NCBI GenBank assembly: GCA_020025545.1
Contig: JAHHRX010000048.1
Location: forward strand, 1 to 5,642
DNA length: 5,642 bases
Source of the DNA: Oscillospiraceae bacterium
GTDB lineage: Bacteria; Bacillota; Clostridia; Oscillospirales; Oscillospiraceae
Direction of reading: 5' to 3'
Position 1 is the stretch's first letter; each line of letters starts with the position of its first letter. The notes beneath the pieces were generated by a model, which saw only the letters and a list, made by a program, of their open reading frames with translations, was not told where the DNA came from and did not search any database. This document shows positions 1 through 5,250 of the stretch, one piece after another. Both the position numbers and the translations under genes were made by a program.

Positions 1-629
1 TCCATCTTGTCGGTGTCGGTGACCATGTAGGGGGAGATGTAGCCACGGTCGAACTGCATACCCTCTACCACATCCAGACCGGTTTCAGCGGTCTTGGACT
101 CTTCAATGGTGATAACGCCTTCGGTGCCGACCTTCTCCATAGCCTCAGCGATCAGAGAGCCGATAGCCTCGTCGCCGGAGGAAACGGTGCCGACACGGGC
201 GATATCATCGGAGCCGTGAACGGGAACGGAATGCTCCTTAATGGCTTCCACGGCGGCCTCAACAGCCTTGTCGATGCCCTTGCGCATAACCATGGGGTTT
301 GCGCCGGAAGCCAGATTCTTAAGACCCTCACGGGTAAGCGCCTGAGCCAGAACCGTAGCGGTGGTGGTTCCGTCGCCGGCCACATCGTTGGTCTTGGTGG
401 CAACTTCACGGATGAGCTGTGCGCCCATGTTCTCGAAAGCGTCCTCCAGCTCGATCTCCTTGGCGATGGTCACGCCATCGTTGGTGATGAGGGGTGCGCC
501 GTATTTCTTGCCCAGAACCACATTGCGGCCCTTGGGTCCCAGAGTTACCTTAACAGTGTCAGCCAGCTGGTCAATACCGGACTGGAGCTTCTTGCGGGCT
601 TCTTCGCCATAAATAATCATCTTTGCCAT
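1..629 (-). CDS. groL: Chaperonin GroEL (HSP60), N-terminal part, truncated by the window edge
   Basis: This is the large subunit of the GroEL/GroES folding chamber, an ATP-driven double-ring cytoplasmic chaperone. The start ATG is at 629-627, with an AGGAGG ribosome binding site at 644-639 (9-nt spacing), and the protein begins MAKMIIYGEEARKKL. Only residues 1-209 of the roughly 540 usual for the family are present; the reading frame is open to base 1 and the rest lies outside the window. Visible landmarks are the nucleotide-binding TLGPKGRNV (residues 29-37), TNDGVTIAKEI (49-59), and the ATPase motif AGDGTTTATVLAQ (84-96), whose D86 corresponds to the catalytic Asp87 of E. coli. The segment covers the equatorial domain, the first intermediate segment (TVSSGDEAIG, 148-157) and the start of the apical domain (GYISPYMVTD). 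It lies 17 nt downstream of groES in the same operon, so it should share the CIRCE control described there. Identification is secure. Confidence 0.98.
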   Translation of the reverse strand, partial: MAKMIIYGEEARKKLQSGIDQLADTVKVTLGPKGRNVVLGKKYGAPLITNDGVTIAKEIELEDAFENMGAQLIREVATKTNDVAGDGTTTATVLAQALTREGLKNLASGANPMVMRKGIDKAVEAAVEAIKEHSVPVHGSDDIARVGTVSSGDEAIGSLIAEAMEKVGTEGVITIEESKTAETGLDVVEGMQFDRGYISPYMVTDTDKM

Positions 630-646
630 GATGTAATTCCTCCTGA

Positions 647-922
647 TCAGTCAGTCACGACGGCAAGAATGTCGTCCTGCTTTACAAACTTGTAGTCAAC
701 GCCGTCCAGCTTGATTTCACTGCCGGTGTACTTACCGACAACCACCTTATCGCCGGGCTTTACGGTCATGGTCACGTCCTTGGTGCCGGTACCGGCTGCA
801 ACGACTTCGTAGATGGCGGGCTTCTCTTTATTGGTAGTGGCGAGAATGATGCCGGAGGAAGTGGTCTCCTCTGCTTCGTGCTGCTTCAGCAGAACATTGT
901 CTGCCATGGGTGTAAGTTTCAT
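647..922 (-). CDS. groES: Co-chaperonin GroES (HSP10)
   Basis: This is the 10-kDa lid of the GroEL chamber; it forms a heptameric ring that caps the folding cavity in the cytoplasm. The 91-aa length is close to the usual 94-97. The start ATG at 922-920 is preceded by AGGAGG at 936-931 (8-nt spacing). Visible features are the mobile loop around residues 17-32 with the GroEL-contacting triad in SGIILATT (IIL), the GTG turn at 44-46, VKPGDKVVVGKYTGSEI (54-70) and the C-terminal strand KQDDILAVV (81-89). The N-terminal strand reads MKLTPMADNVLLK, with Ala-Asp-Asn where Gly-Asp-Arg is common, which is a mild divergence. It is the first gene of groES-groEL, with a leader of about 80 nt, and is likely repressed by HrcA through the CIRCE operator just upstream. 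Confidence 0.98.
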   Translation of the reverse strand: MKLTPMADNVLLKQHEAEETTSSGIILATTNKEKPAIYEVVAAGTGTKDVTMTVKPGDKVVVGKYTGSEIKLDGVDYKFVKQDDILAVVTD

Positions 923-979
923 AGTAAATGCCTCCTACAAATATTTAGACCGCAGGTTTCCCTGCATTTATCTACTTGT

Positions 980-1006
980 TTAGCACTCTTTACTTTTGAG
1001 TGCTAA
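980..1006. promoter_or_regulatory. CIRCE operator (HrcA binding site) of groES-groEL
   Basis: The sequence is a perfect inverted repeat, TTAGCACTC then nine bases then GAGTGCTAA, matching the classical CIRCE consensus at all 18 arm positions. CIRCE is the operator bound by the heat-shock repressor HrcA in many Gram-positive bacteria. It begins three bases downstream of the groES -10 box and spans the expected transcription start, so bound HrcA would block initiation. The same dyad would lie at or near the 5' end of the mRNA. The hrcA gene is not in this window. Confidence 0.97.
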
Positions 1007-1009
1007 TAT

Positions 1010-1038
1010 ATAATAGCCTACCCAAAAGAAAAAAGCAA
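1010..1038 (-). promoter_or_regulatory. Sigma-A-type promoter of groES-groEL
   Basis: On the minus strand, a -35 box TTGCTT (1038-1033) is separated by exactly 17 bp from a -10 box TATTAT (1015-1010). Transcription would start near 1003, inside the CIRCE element, which is the usual HrcA/CIRCE arrangement. This leaves a leader of about 80 nt before the groES start codon. Confidence 0.85.
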
Positions 1039-1192
1039 GGGGTATTTTGGGATTTTCCGTAAATAATTTATGAACTTGTAATTTTTTCTTTCCCCGGGCG
1101 TAATGACCCCCCCGCTGTGGGAAAGGGCGTGGTTTGGATTTCGCCTTTTGTTTAAAATGGTGAAAATAATTGGAATATACCGTGATGTGTAC
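1039..1192. other. Divergent intergenic spacer with no recognised element
   Basis: This stretch separates the back-to-back promoters of groES (minus strand) and minD (plus strand). It contains A/T-rich runs, a run of seven Cs near 1108-1114 and a CCCGGG site near 1094, but I see no open frame with a ribosome binding site, no long dyad and no operator I recognise. Confidence 0.5.
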
Positions 1193-1221
1193 TTGCTTTT
1201 TGTGCGATATTGCTTTATAAT
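1193..1221 (+). promoter_or_regulatory. Sigma-A-type promoter of minD
   Basis: A -35 box TTGCTT (1193-1198) and a perfect -10 box TATAAT (1216-1221) are separated by 17 bp. Transcription would begin near 1228. This helps choose the minD start: the in-frame ATG at 1233 would sit only about 5 nt from the transcript's 5' end, while the ATG at 1254 leaves room for a ribosome binding site. Confidence 0.85.
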
Positions 1222-1253
1222 GGTGGTAAACTATGGTTGGAAGGCGGTGTAGC

Positions 1254-1991
1254 ATGGGCGAACTGATTGCAGTTCTCTCCGGCAAGGGCGGAACAGGCAA
1301 AACCTCGCTGTGTGCAGGCATCGCCACAGCGCTGGCAGATTCGGGCGACAGCGTGCTGTGTATCGACTGCGACATCGGTCTTCGGAATCTGGATCTTTCT
1401 CTCGGCATGGGAAATTCCGGGGCGTTATCCTTTGTGGATGTGTGCAGCGGCGGCTATTCTCTTCAGCAGGCCACCTGTCACAGCGAATATCCCCGGCTCC
1501 GTTTTCTCACGGCGCCCCTCAATTGCAGCGCCGAGGATGTGGACATGGCTGCCTTTTCGAAAATGCTCCACGATGCCAGAGCGCAGTTCGATTATGTGTT
1601 TCTGGACGCTCCGGCAGGGATTGACGCAGGCTTCCGGCTGTGCGCAGCCTATGCGGATCGGGTGATTCTGGTGACAAATCCGGATCCCGCTGCCATCCGG
1701 GATGCTGCCCGGGCAGGTGAAATGCTGGAACGGATGGGAAAAGACCATGTCCGAATGGTGGTCAACCGTATCACCCCCAGACTTTTCCAAACCATGCGCA
1801 TAACTGTGGACGATGTGATGGACGAAACGGGACTGCCGCTTCTGGGTGTCGTGCCGGAGGATGTCAATGTGGTGCTGGCTTCCACATTTGAAAAGCCTCT
1901 GCTCCAGTATACGAAGAAAGGTGCAGCCGCTGCCTGTCGGCGGATTGCAAAACGAATGAAAGGCCTGCCGGTGCCTGTTGCCATCCGGTAA
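1254..1991 (+). CDS. minD: Septum site-determining protein MinD (ParA/MinD-family ATPase)
   Basis: MinD is a membrane-cycling ATPase that positions the division septum, normally by recruiting MinC to block FtsZ rings away from mid-cell. The protein is 245 aa, slightly short for MinD (about 265). Visible motifs are the deviant Walker A GKGGTGKTS (10-18; K11 signature lysine, K16), the MinD-type switch DCDIGLRNLDLSLGM (38-52), Walker B DYVFLDAPAGID (113-124), TNPDPAAIRDA (141-151), VVNR (169-172) and PLLGVVPED (195-203). The GLRNLDL segment favours MinD over FlhG or ParA. Instead of the compact amphipathic membrane helix expected at the C-terminus, residues 228-245 combine a basic stretch (CRRIAKRMKG) with a proline-containing tail. 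I prefer the ATG at 1254 to 1233 because GGAAGG at 1239-1244 precedes it, the N-terminus aligns better, and the promoter lies too close to 1233. No minC or minE is in view. Probably co-transcribed with the next gene, 22 bp downstream. Confidence 0.93.
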   Translation: MGELIAVLSGKGGTGKTSLCAGIATALADSGDSVLCIDCDIGLRNLDLSLGMGNSGALSFVDVCSGGYSLQQATCHSEYPRLRFLTAPLNCSAEDVDMAAFSKMLHDARAQFDYVFLDAPAGIDAGFRLCAAYADRVILVTNPDPAAIRDAARAGEMLERMGKDHVRMVVNRITPRLFQTMRITVDDVMDETGLPLLGVVPEDVNVVLASTFEKPLLQYTKKGAAAACRRIAKRMKGLPVPVAIR

Positions 1992-2013
1992 ATTTCATAA
2001 GGAGTGATTGATA

Positions 2014-2427
2014 GTGAATATTGCATTCTTGGCACATGATAAGAAAAAAGAACTGATGGTTCAATTCTGTACTGCATACAAGAGCGTTCTCAATAAGCAT
2101 AATTTGTTTGCCACAGCTACCACGGGGCGGCTCATTGCAGACAATACCGGGCTTCCCATCACACTGCTGCTCAGTCATAAGCAGGGCGGACATCAGCAGA
2201 TCAATGCACGAATTGCATATAACGAAATCGATCTGGTTCTGCTGTTTACCGACCCCAACACCACCGACCCTTGGGACGATTCCCAGATGATTGAGACCAT
2301 TCGCTACTGTGACAAGCACAATGTCCCCATCGCCACCAATCTGGCCGGTGCGGAGATGCTCATTATGGGTCTGCAGAGAGGCGACCTTGACTGGCGTGAA
2401 ATGCTTCACAGCAAGGCAAAATATTAA
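2014..2427 (+). CDS. mgsA: Methylglyoxal synthase-like protein with altered active site
   Basis: Methylglyoxal synthase converts dihydroxyacetone phosphate to methylglyoxal and phosphate, a bypass of lower glycolysis. The 137-aa protein has the MGS fold signatures: NIAFLAHDKKKELM (2-15), the phosphate-loop-like ATATTGRL (33-40), GGHQQI (58-63), IDLVLLFTDP (72-81) and VPIATNLAGAEMLI (104-117). Compared by eye with E. coli MgsA, H19 (here H8), D91 (D80) and the phosphate-contacting T45/T47/T48 (T34/T36/T37) are kept. Catalytic D71 aligns with H60, H98 with W87, D101 with S90, and G66 with H55. The family is clear; the enzymatic activity is doubtful, and the symbol denotes family only. I chose the GTG at 2014 because AAGGAG (1999-2004) lies 9 nt upstream; the in-frame TTG at 2008 would be only 3 nt from it. 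Clostridia often keep mgsA near minD and rod-shape genes, which fits this pairing. Confidence 0.85.
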   Translation: MNIAFLAHDKKKELMVQFCTAYKSVLNKHNLFATATTGRLIADNTGLPITLLLSHKQGGHQQINARIAYNEIDLVLLFTDPNTTDPWDDSQMIETIRYCDKHNVPIATNLAGAEMLIMGLQRGDLDWREMLHSKAKY

Positions 2428-2434
2428 AACCACA

Positions 2435-2461
2435 GCCGCACAGCCCTATCGGCTGGGCGGC
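2435..2461 (+). repeat. Hairpin between the mgsA-like gene and hisS
   Basis: GCCGC (2435-2439) pairs with GCGGC (2457-2461), then one A-G mismatch, then CAGCC (2441-2445) pairs with GGCTG (2451-2455) around a CTATC loop. It begins 8 nt after the stop codon of the mgsA-like gene. The nearest T-run is about 20 nt downstream at 2484-2488, so it is not a classical intrinsic terminator. It could be a weak terminator, an mRNA-stabilising 3' end or a processing site between minD-mgsA and hisS. Confidence 0.5.
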
Positions 2462-2466
2462 CACTT

Positions 2467-2472
2467 TATAAT
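2467..2472 (+). promoter_or_regulatory. Possible -10 box upstream of hisS
   Basis: A perfect TATAAT lies 27 nt before the hisS start codon, giving a predicted transcript start near 2479. No acceptable -35 box is found 16-18 bp upstream, where the hairpin arm falls. If functional it would be a weak or activator-dependent promoter; it may equally be chance in A/T-rich sequence. Confidence 0.35.
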
Positions 2473-2499
2473 TTATCCGAATATTTTTGGAGGTAACAT

Positions 2500-3855
2500 A
2501 TGAACATTGTCAAACCCCGGACACTGTCCGGCTTTATGGAGCTGCTTCCCGGAAAGCAGGCACAGTTCGAGCGGATGCTGGAAATTCTGCGCAAAACCTA
2601 CGCATCCTACGGCTTCGCTGCACTGGATACCCCGGTGATCGAAGATGCCCAGATTCTGCTGGCCAAGGGCGGCGGAGAAACCGAAAAGCAAATCTACCGT
2701 TTTCAGAAGGGCGACAGCGATCTGGCTCTGCGCTACGATCTGACCGTGCCGCTGGCAAAATATGTTGCCCTACACTGCAATGATCTTGCATTCCCCTTCC
2801 GCCGGTTCCAGATCAGCAAGGTATACCGCGGCGAGCGGGCTCAGCGCGGTCGTTTCCGTGAGTTCTATCAGGCCGATATCGATATCATCGGCGACGGCAA
2901 GCTGGACATTCTCAACGAGGCTGAGATTCCTGCCGTGATTTATAAGGTGTTTACCGGCTTCGGCCTGCGCCGCTTCCAGATTCGGGTGAACAACCGCAAA
3001 ATCCTCAGCGGCTTCTATGATATGCTGGAGCTGGGCGAAAAGAGCGGCGACATCATGCGCACCGTGGACAAGCTGGATAAGATCGGTGCCGAAAAGGTCG
3101 CCGCCCTGCTGGTGGAGGAATGCGGCATTTCTCAGGAGCAGGCAGAGAAGATCATGGCGTTTATCGCCATCCGGGGCACCAATGCCCAGGTTCTTTCCGC
3201 TCTGGAAGGCTATATGGGCCGCAGTGAGCTGTTCGATCAGGGTGTGCAGGAGCTCCGGGCTGTTACCGCCAATCTTTCCGCTTTCGGCGTTCCGGAAGCC
3301 AATTTTGCGGTGGATCTCACCATCGCAAGAGGTCTTGACTACTATACCGGCACGGTTTACGAAACCATGCTGCTGGATCACCCGGAGATTGGCTCCGTCT
3401 GTTCCGGCGGCCGCTACGACAATCTGGCCGGCTTCTACATTGAAAAGCAGCTGCCGGGTGTGGGTATTTCCATCGGTCTGACCCGTCTGTTCTATGTGCT
3501 GGATGAGCAGGGGCTGCTGAATCCCCAGCTGCCCAGCGCCCCGGCAGATGCTCTGGTGCTGCCCATGACGCAGGAAACCGCTCTTGCCATCCGTCTGGCG
3601 GAAACCCTCCGCTCCTCCGGCCTGCGGGTGCAGCTTTACGGCGAGCAGAAGAAATTCAAGCAGAAAATGGCATACGCCGACAAGCTGGGCGTCCCCTTTG
3701 CCGTGCTGCTGGGTGAGGATGAAATTGCCGAAGGCAAATGCTCTGTGCGGAATATGCGCACCGGCGAGCAGGTAAAGCTCACCGCCCAAGAGGCCGCAGA
3801 ATATATCCGCAGTGCGCTTGCCGCCAGCAACGGCCCCATCATTCTGGAAAAGTAA
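2500..3855 (+). CDS. hisS: Histidine--tRNA ligase (HisRS)
   Basis: This class II aminoacyl-tRNA synthetase activates histidine with ATP and attaches it to tRNA-His in the cytoplasm. At 451 aa it is slightly longer than the common 420-430. The catalytic domain shows RYDLTVPLAKYVA (78-90), motif 2 (VYRGER at 108-113 followed by GRFREFYQADIDIIG at 117-131), the HisA histidine-binding motif ARGLDYYTGTVYE (276-288, with R277), SGGRYDNL (302-309) and motif 3 GVGISIGLTRL (320-330, with R329). An insertion of helical character lies between about 170 and 260, and the C-terminal anticodon-binding domain runs from about 348 to 446. The ATG at 2500 is preceded by GGAGG at 2489-2493 (6-nt spacing). There is no room for a T-box in the 72-bp upstream gap. 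The usual clostridial partner aspS is absent; an unrecognised small gene follows instead. Confidence 0.97.
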   Translation: MNIVKPRTLSGFMELLPGKQAQFERMLEILRKTYASYGFAALDTPVIEDAQILLAKGGGETEKQIYRFQKGDSDLALRYDLTVPLAKYVALHCNDLAFPFRRFQISKVYRGERAQRGRFREFYQADIDIIGDGKLDILNEAEIPAVIYKVFTGFGLRRFQIRVNNRKILSGFYDMLELGEKSGDIMRTVDKLDKIGAEKVAALLVEECGISQEQAEKIMAFIAIRGTNAQVLSALEGYMGRSELFDQGVQELRAVTANLSAFGVPEANFAVDLTIARGLDYYTGTVYETMLLDHPEIGSVCSGGRYDNLAGFYIEKQLPGVGISIGLTRLFYVLDEQGLLNPQLPSAPADALVLPMTQETALAIRLAETLRSSGLRVQLYGEQKKFKQKMAYADKLGVPFAVLLGEDEIAEGKCSVRNMRTGEQVKLTAQEAAEYIRSALAASNGPIILEK

Positions 3856-3871
3856 TTCGTGAGGCGATATT

Positions 3872-4153
3872 ATGGAAGAAAAATTCATTACCGAATGGGA
3901 AGCCCGTCGGGAAAAGGCTGCCCGTCTGGGCGTCCGGATGCGTCCGGTAGCGGCTGAGGAGGCCATGCGTGCTGCACATCGCTGCCTGTCCGGTCATCGG
4001 GAAAGCGACGGATTCCAGATTCTTGCGGACAAGCACCATCTAGAGCTGAGCCTTGAGGCTCTGGCTGTGGAGAAGCCGTTCACAGAACTGTTTAACGACG
4101 AAGAGGCCAATAATGCCCTGAGCCGGCTCCTTGCCGCAGGCTATCGTTTCTGA
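3872..4153 (+). CDS. Uncharacterised 93-aa protein downstream of hisS
   Basis: I do not recognise this protein. It begins MEEKFITEWEARREKAARL and is rich in Glu, Arg and Ala, suggesting a mostly alpha-helical soluble protein with no signal peptide or membrane segment. A central segment holds several His residues and the only Cys (HRCLSGHRESDGF, 36-48; KHH, 54-56), and the C-terminal third (EKPFTELFNDEEANNALSRL) looks like two short helices. The ATG at 3872 has TGAGGCG as a modest ribosome binding site (GAGG at 3861-3864, 7-nt spacing) and lies 16 nt after the hisS stop, so translation in a hisS operon is likely. The frame uses codons like those of its neighbours, with no long competing frame on the same strand. 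Whether it contributes to tRNA charging or is merely co-transcribed cannot be judged from sequence. Confidence 0.75.
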   Translation: MEEKFITEWEARREKAARLGVRMRPVAAEEAMRAAHRCLSGHRESDGFQILADKHHLELSLEALAVEKPFTELFNDEEANNALSRLLAAGYRF

Positions 4154-4207
4154 AAGCGCAAATGAAACAGCCAAACGCCCGCACTTATGCCGGCGCAGGA
4201 TGAAAAT

Positions 4208-4236
4208 TTCACAAACGGCTGAAATGTCAATATAAT
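4208..4236 (+). promoter_or_regulatory. Near-consensus sigma-A-type promoter in the gap after the 93-aa gene
   Basis: TTCACA (4208-4213, five of six consensus bases) and TATAAT (4231-4236, six of six) are separated by exactly 17 bp. The predicted start is near 4243. No open frame with a ribosome binding site follows before the hairpin at 4276-4312, so the product would be either a short RNA or an attenuated leader reading towards the lipoprotein gene. Confidence 0.6.
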
Positions 4237-4242
4237 ACACAG

Positions 4243-4319
4243 CATAGAAATACCGCGCAATTCTGGCTGTCAAACGCCGCCTTTTCCATGGAGAAAATTG
4301 GGAAAAGGCGGCATTTTCT
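4243..4319 (+). ncRNA. Candidate small RNA or attenuated leader (hypothetical)
   Basis: A near-consensus promoter (4208-4236) is followed within about 35 nt by a 12-bp hairpin and a T-rich tail, which would give a transcript of roughly 75 nt. No coding frame is evident. An upstream weak stem pairs AGAA (4246-4249) with TTCT (4261-4264). Its outer extension (4239-4243 with 4266-4270) would be transcribed only by readthrough from hisS. It matches no RNA family I recognise, and the call rests only on promoter-terminator geometry. Confidence 0.3.
4276..4319 (+). terminator. Intrinsic terminator
   Basis: A perfect 12-bp stem pairs GCCGCCTTTTCC (4276-4287) with GGAAAAGGCGGC (4301-4312) across a 13-nt loop, followed by ATTTTCT (4313-4319). 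The T-tail on the plus strand and its absence on the minus strand indicate plus-strand orientation. It can end readthrough from the hisS operon as well as any transcript begun at the promoter at 4208-4236. Confidence 0.8.
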
Positions 4320-4344
4320 GTAATATTATAGGCAAAAATACATA

Positions 4345-4373
4345 TTGACATCATTCCCTGCGTAGTATATATT
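4345..4373 (+). promoter_or_regulatory. Sigma-A-type promoter of the lipoprotein gene
   Basis: A perfect -35 box TTGACA (4345-4350) lies 17 bp from a -10 box TATATT (4368-4373). Transcription would start near 4380, leaving a 5' leader of about 68 nt before the ATG at 4448. The leader is A/T-rich; ATATAG-GAAAT (4379-4389) can pair imperfectly with ATTTC (4401-4405) and CTATAT (4414-4419), but the stem is weak. Confidence 0.85.
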
Positions 4374-4447
4374 TGCATATATAGGAAATATGTGGAAATG
4401 ATTTCCCGTACTTCTATATCATTAAAAAGTAAAATTTGGAGGGACAT

Positions 4448-5206
4448 ATGAAAAAACAAGCCATTTGTTTGTTAGCCGCAGTCCTTTGCGCAGGCAGTAT
4501 TTTAGCCGGCTGCGGAGCCAAAGAAACACAGGAAACTGAGAAACCTTCCACCGATCCCGTTGTCACCGAATTCACACCGGAGACCACCGCACCCACCACA
4601 CCGGAGACCACCGCGCCCACCACTCCGGAAACCTCCGCACCCACCACTCCCGAAACTCCCGAAACTTCCGCACCTACGGTGGCCCCTTCCGGAAATTTCA
4701 TTGATCTGGATAATTTGCAGTTCTCCATCAACGGAAAGACCTACACCCTGGGCAAAACCACTTTGCAGCAGATGATTGACGACGGCGTTCCCTTCAGAGA
4801 GAGCGATCTGGCAAATGCCAACAATAATCTGAACAAGAACAATCAGTCCCCCGCATTCGCCATTGAACTGGGTGAGTACTGGAGCGCTCAGGTATATGTA
4901 TTTAACGACACCGACGGCAATAAGACTATGGCCCAGTGCTACATCAACGAAATTACCCTGCCCCTGAAGAAGGATAAAACCCAGGATATTCTGACCTTTG
5001 CCTGCCCGCTGGATCTGACCGTGGAATCTCTGAAGGCAAGCGCTGGTGAGCCTACCGACAGCCGCCATTATGACGGTGATAACGGCTACTACAGCGATAC
5101 GCTGAAATACACGAAACAGCCTACCAAATATTACGGTTACACCGGATATGTCTTTGATTTTACGAAGGGTGAGCTGAATCGAATTACCATTCAATATCTC
5201 CCCTGA
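4448..5206 (+). CDS. Surface lipoprotein with Thr/Pro-rich linker and unknown extracellular domain
   Basis: This is an exported, lipid-anchored protein of 252 aa and unknown function. Residues 1-21 form a signal peptide (basic MKKQ, then a hydrophobic core), ending in the lipobox LAGC with C22 as the predicted lipidated cysteine. Residues 23-42 are polar, 43-77 form a Thr/Pro/Glu/Ala repeat linker, and about 83-252 form a globular domain. That domain seems to contain two similar halves: each has a T-x(3)-[LM]-x(2,4)-G-x-P-type turn (LQQMIDDGVPF, 106-116; LKASAGEPTD, 195-204) and later an N-x-I-T strand (NEITLP, 167-172; NRITIQYLP, 244-252). This is reminiscent of tandem SmpA/BLIP-like domains, but that is inference only. 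The ATG at 4448 follows GGAGG at 4438-4442; the in-frame TTG at 4436 is rejected because it precedes the ribosome binding site. The gene is monocistronic, with its own promoter and terminator. Confidence 0.9.
   Translation: MKKQAICLLAAVLCAGSILAGCGAKETQETEKPSTDPVVTEFTPETTAPTTPETTAPTTPETSAPTTPETPETSAPTVAPSGNFIDLDNLQFSINGKTYTLGKTTLQQMIDDGVPFRESDLANANNNLNKNNQSPAFAIELGEYWSAQVYVFNDTDGNKTMAQCYINEITLPLKKDKTQDILTFACPLDLTVESLKASAGEPTDSRHYDGDNGYYSDTLKYTKQPTKYYGYTGYVFDFTKGELNRITIQYLP
4574..4678 (+). repeat. 24-bp in-frame tandem repeat encoding the Thr/Pro linker
   Basis: Three contiguous 24-bp units (4574-4597, 4598-4621, 4622-4645) and a fourth (4655-4678), separated by a 9-bp partial unit (4646-4654), encode TPETTAPT, TPETTAPT, TPETSAPT, TPE and TPETSAPT. 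The first two units differ at one base (A/G in an Ala codon), suggesting recent duplication, while units 3 and 4 have drifted. Such repeats can change copy number by slippage without breaking the frame. Confidence 0.9.
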
Positions 5207-5220
5207 TCTTTCCGATTTTT

Positions 5221-5250
5221 AAGAGACTTGCTTCGGCAAGTCTCTTTTTT
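5221..5250 (+). terminator. Intrinsic terminator of the lipoprotein gene
   Basis: An 11-bp perfect stem pairs AAGAGACTTGC (5221-5231) with GCAAGTCTCTT (5236-5246) around a TTCG tetraloop closed by C-G, followed directly by Ts to 5250. The C(UUCG)G loop is an exceptionally stable tetraloop. It begins 14 nt after the stop codon. Confidence 0.95.

Noticed and set aside
216..695. A plus-strand frame across groEL and groES
   Set aside because: It is antisense to two unmistakable chaperonin genes and has no recognisable protein features.
1233..1253. Upstream ATG at 1233 as the minD start
   Set aside because: It would lie about 5 nt from the predicted transcription start, and it adds a short MVGRRCS extension not typical of MinD.
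2428..2499. T-box or riboswitch controlling hisS
   Set aside because: The gap is only 72 bp, too short for a T-box, and contains just one imperfect hairpin with no T-box consensus sequence that I can see.
2770..3966. A 398-codon open frame on the minus strand opposite hisS
   Set aside because: It lies entirely antisense to the well-supported hisS and the start of the 93-aa gene, its protein resembles no family I know, and the length follows from the codon bias of hisS.
4379..4419. Regulatory stem-loop in the lipoprotein mRNA leader
   Set aside because: The pairing is almost all A-T, split by an 8-nt bulge, and would be weak; A/T-rich leader sequence is enough to explain it.
4574..4678. Tandem repeat considered as a CRISPR array
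   Set aside because: The units are contiguous 24-bp in-frame coding repeats without unique spacers.
4502..5194. A 230-codon minus-strand frame opposite the lipoprotein gene
   Set aside because: Its Gly/Arg-rich repeats are the antisense reading of the Thr/Pro linker repeats; it has no promoter of its own, and the plus-strand gene has a signal peptide, ribosome binding site, promoter and terminator.
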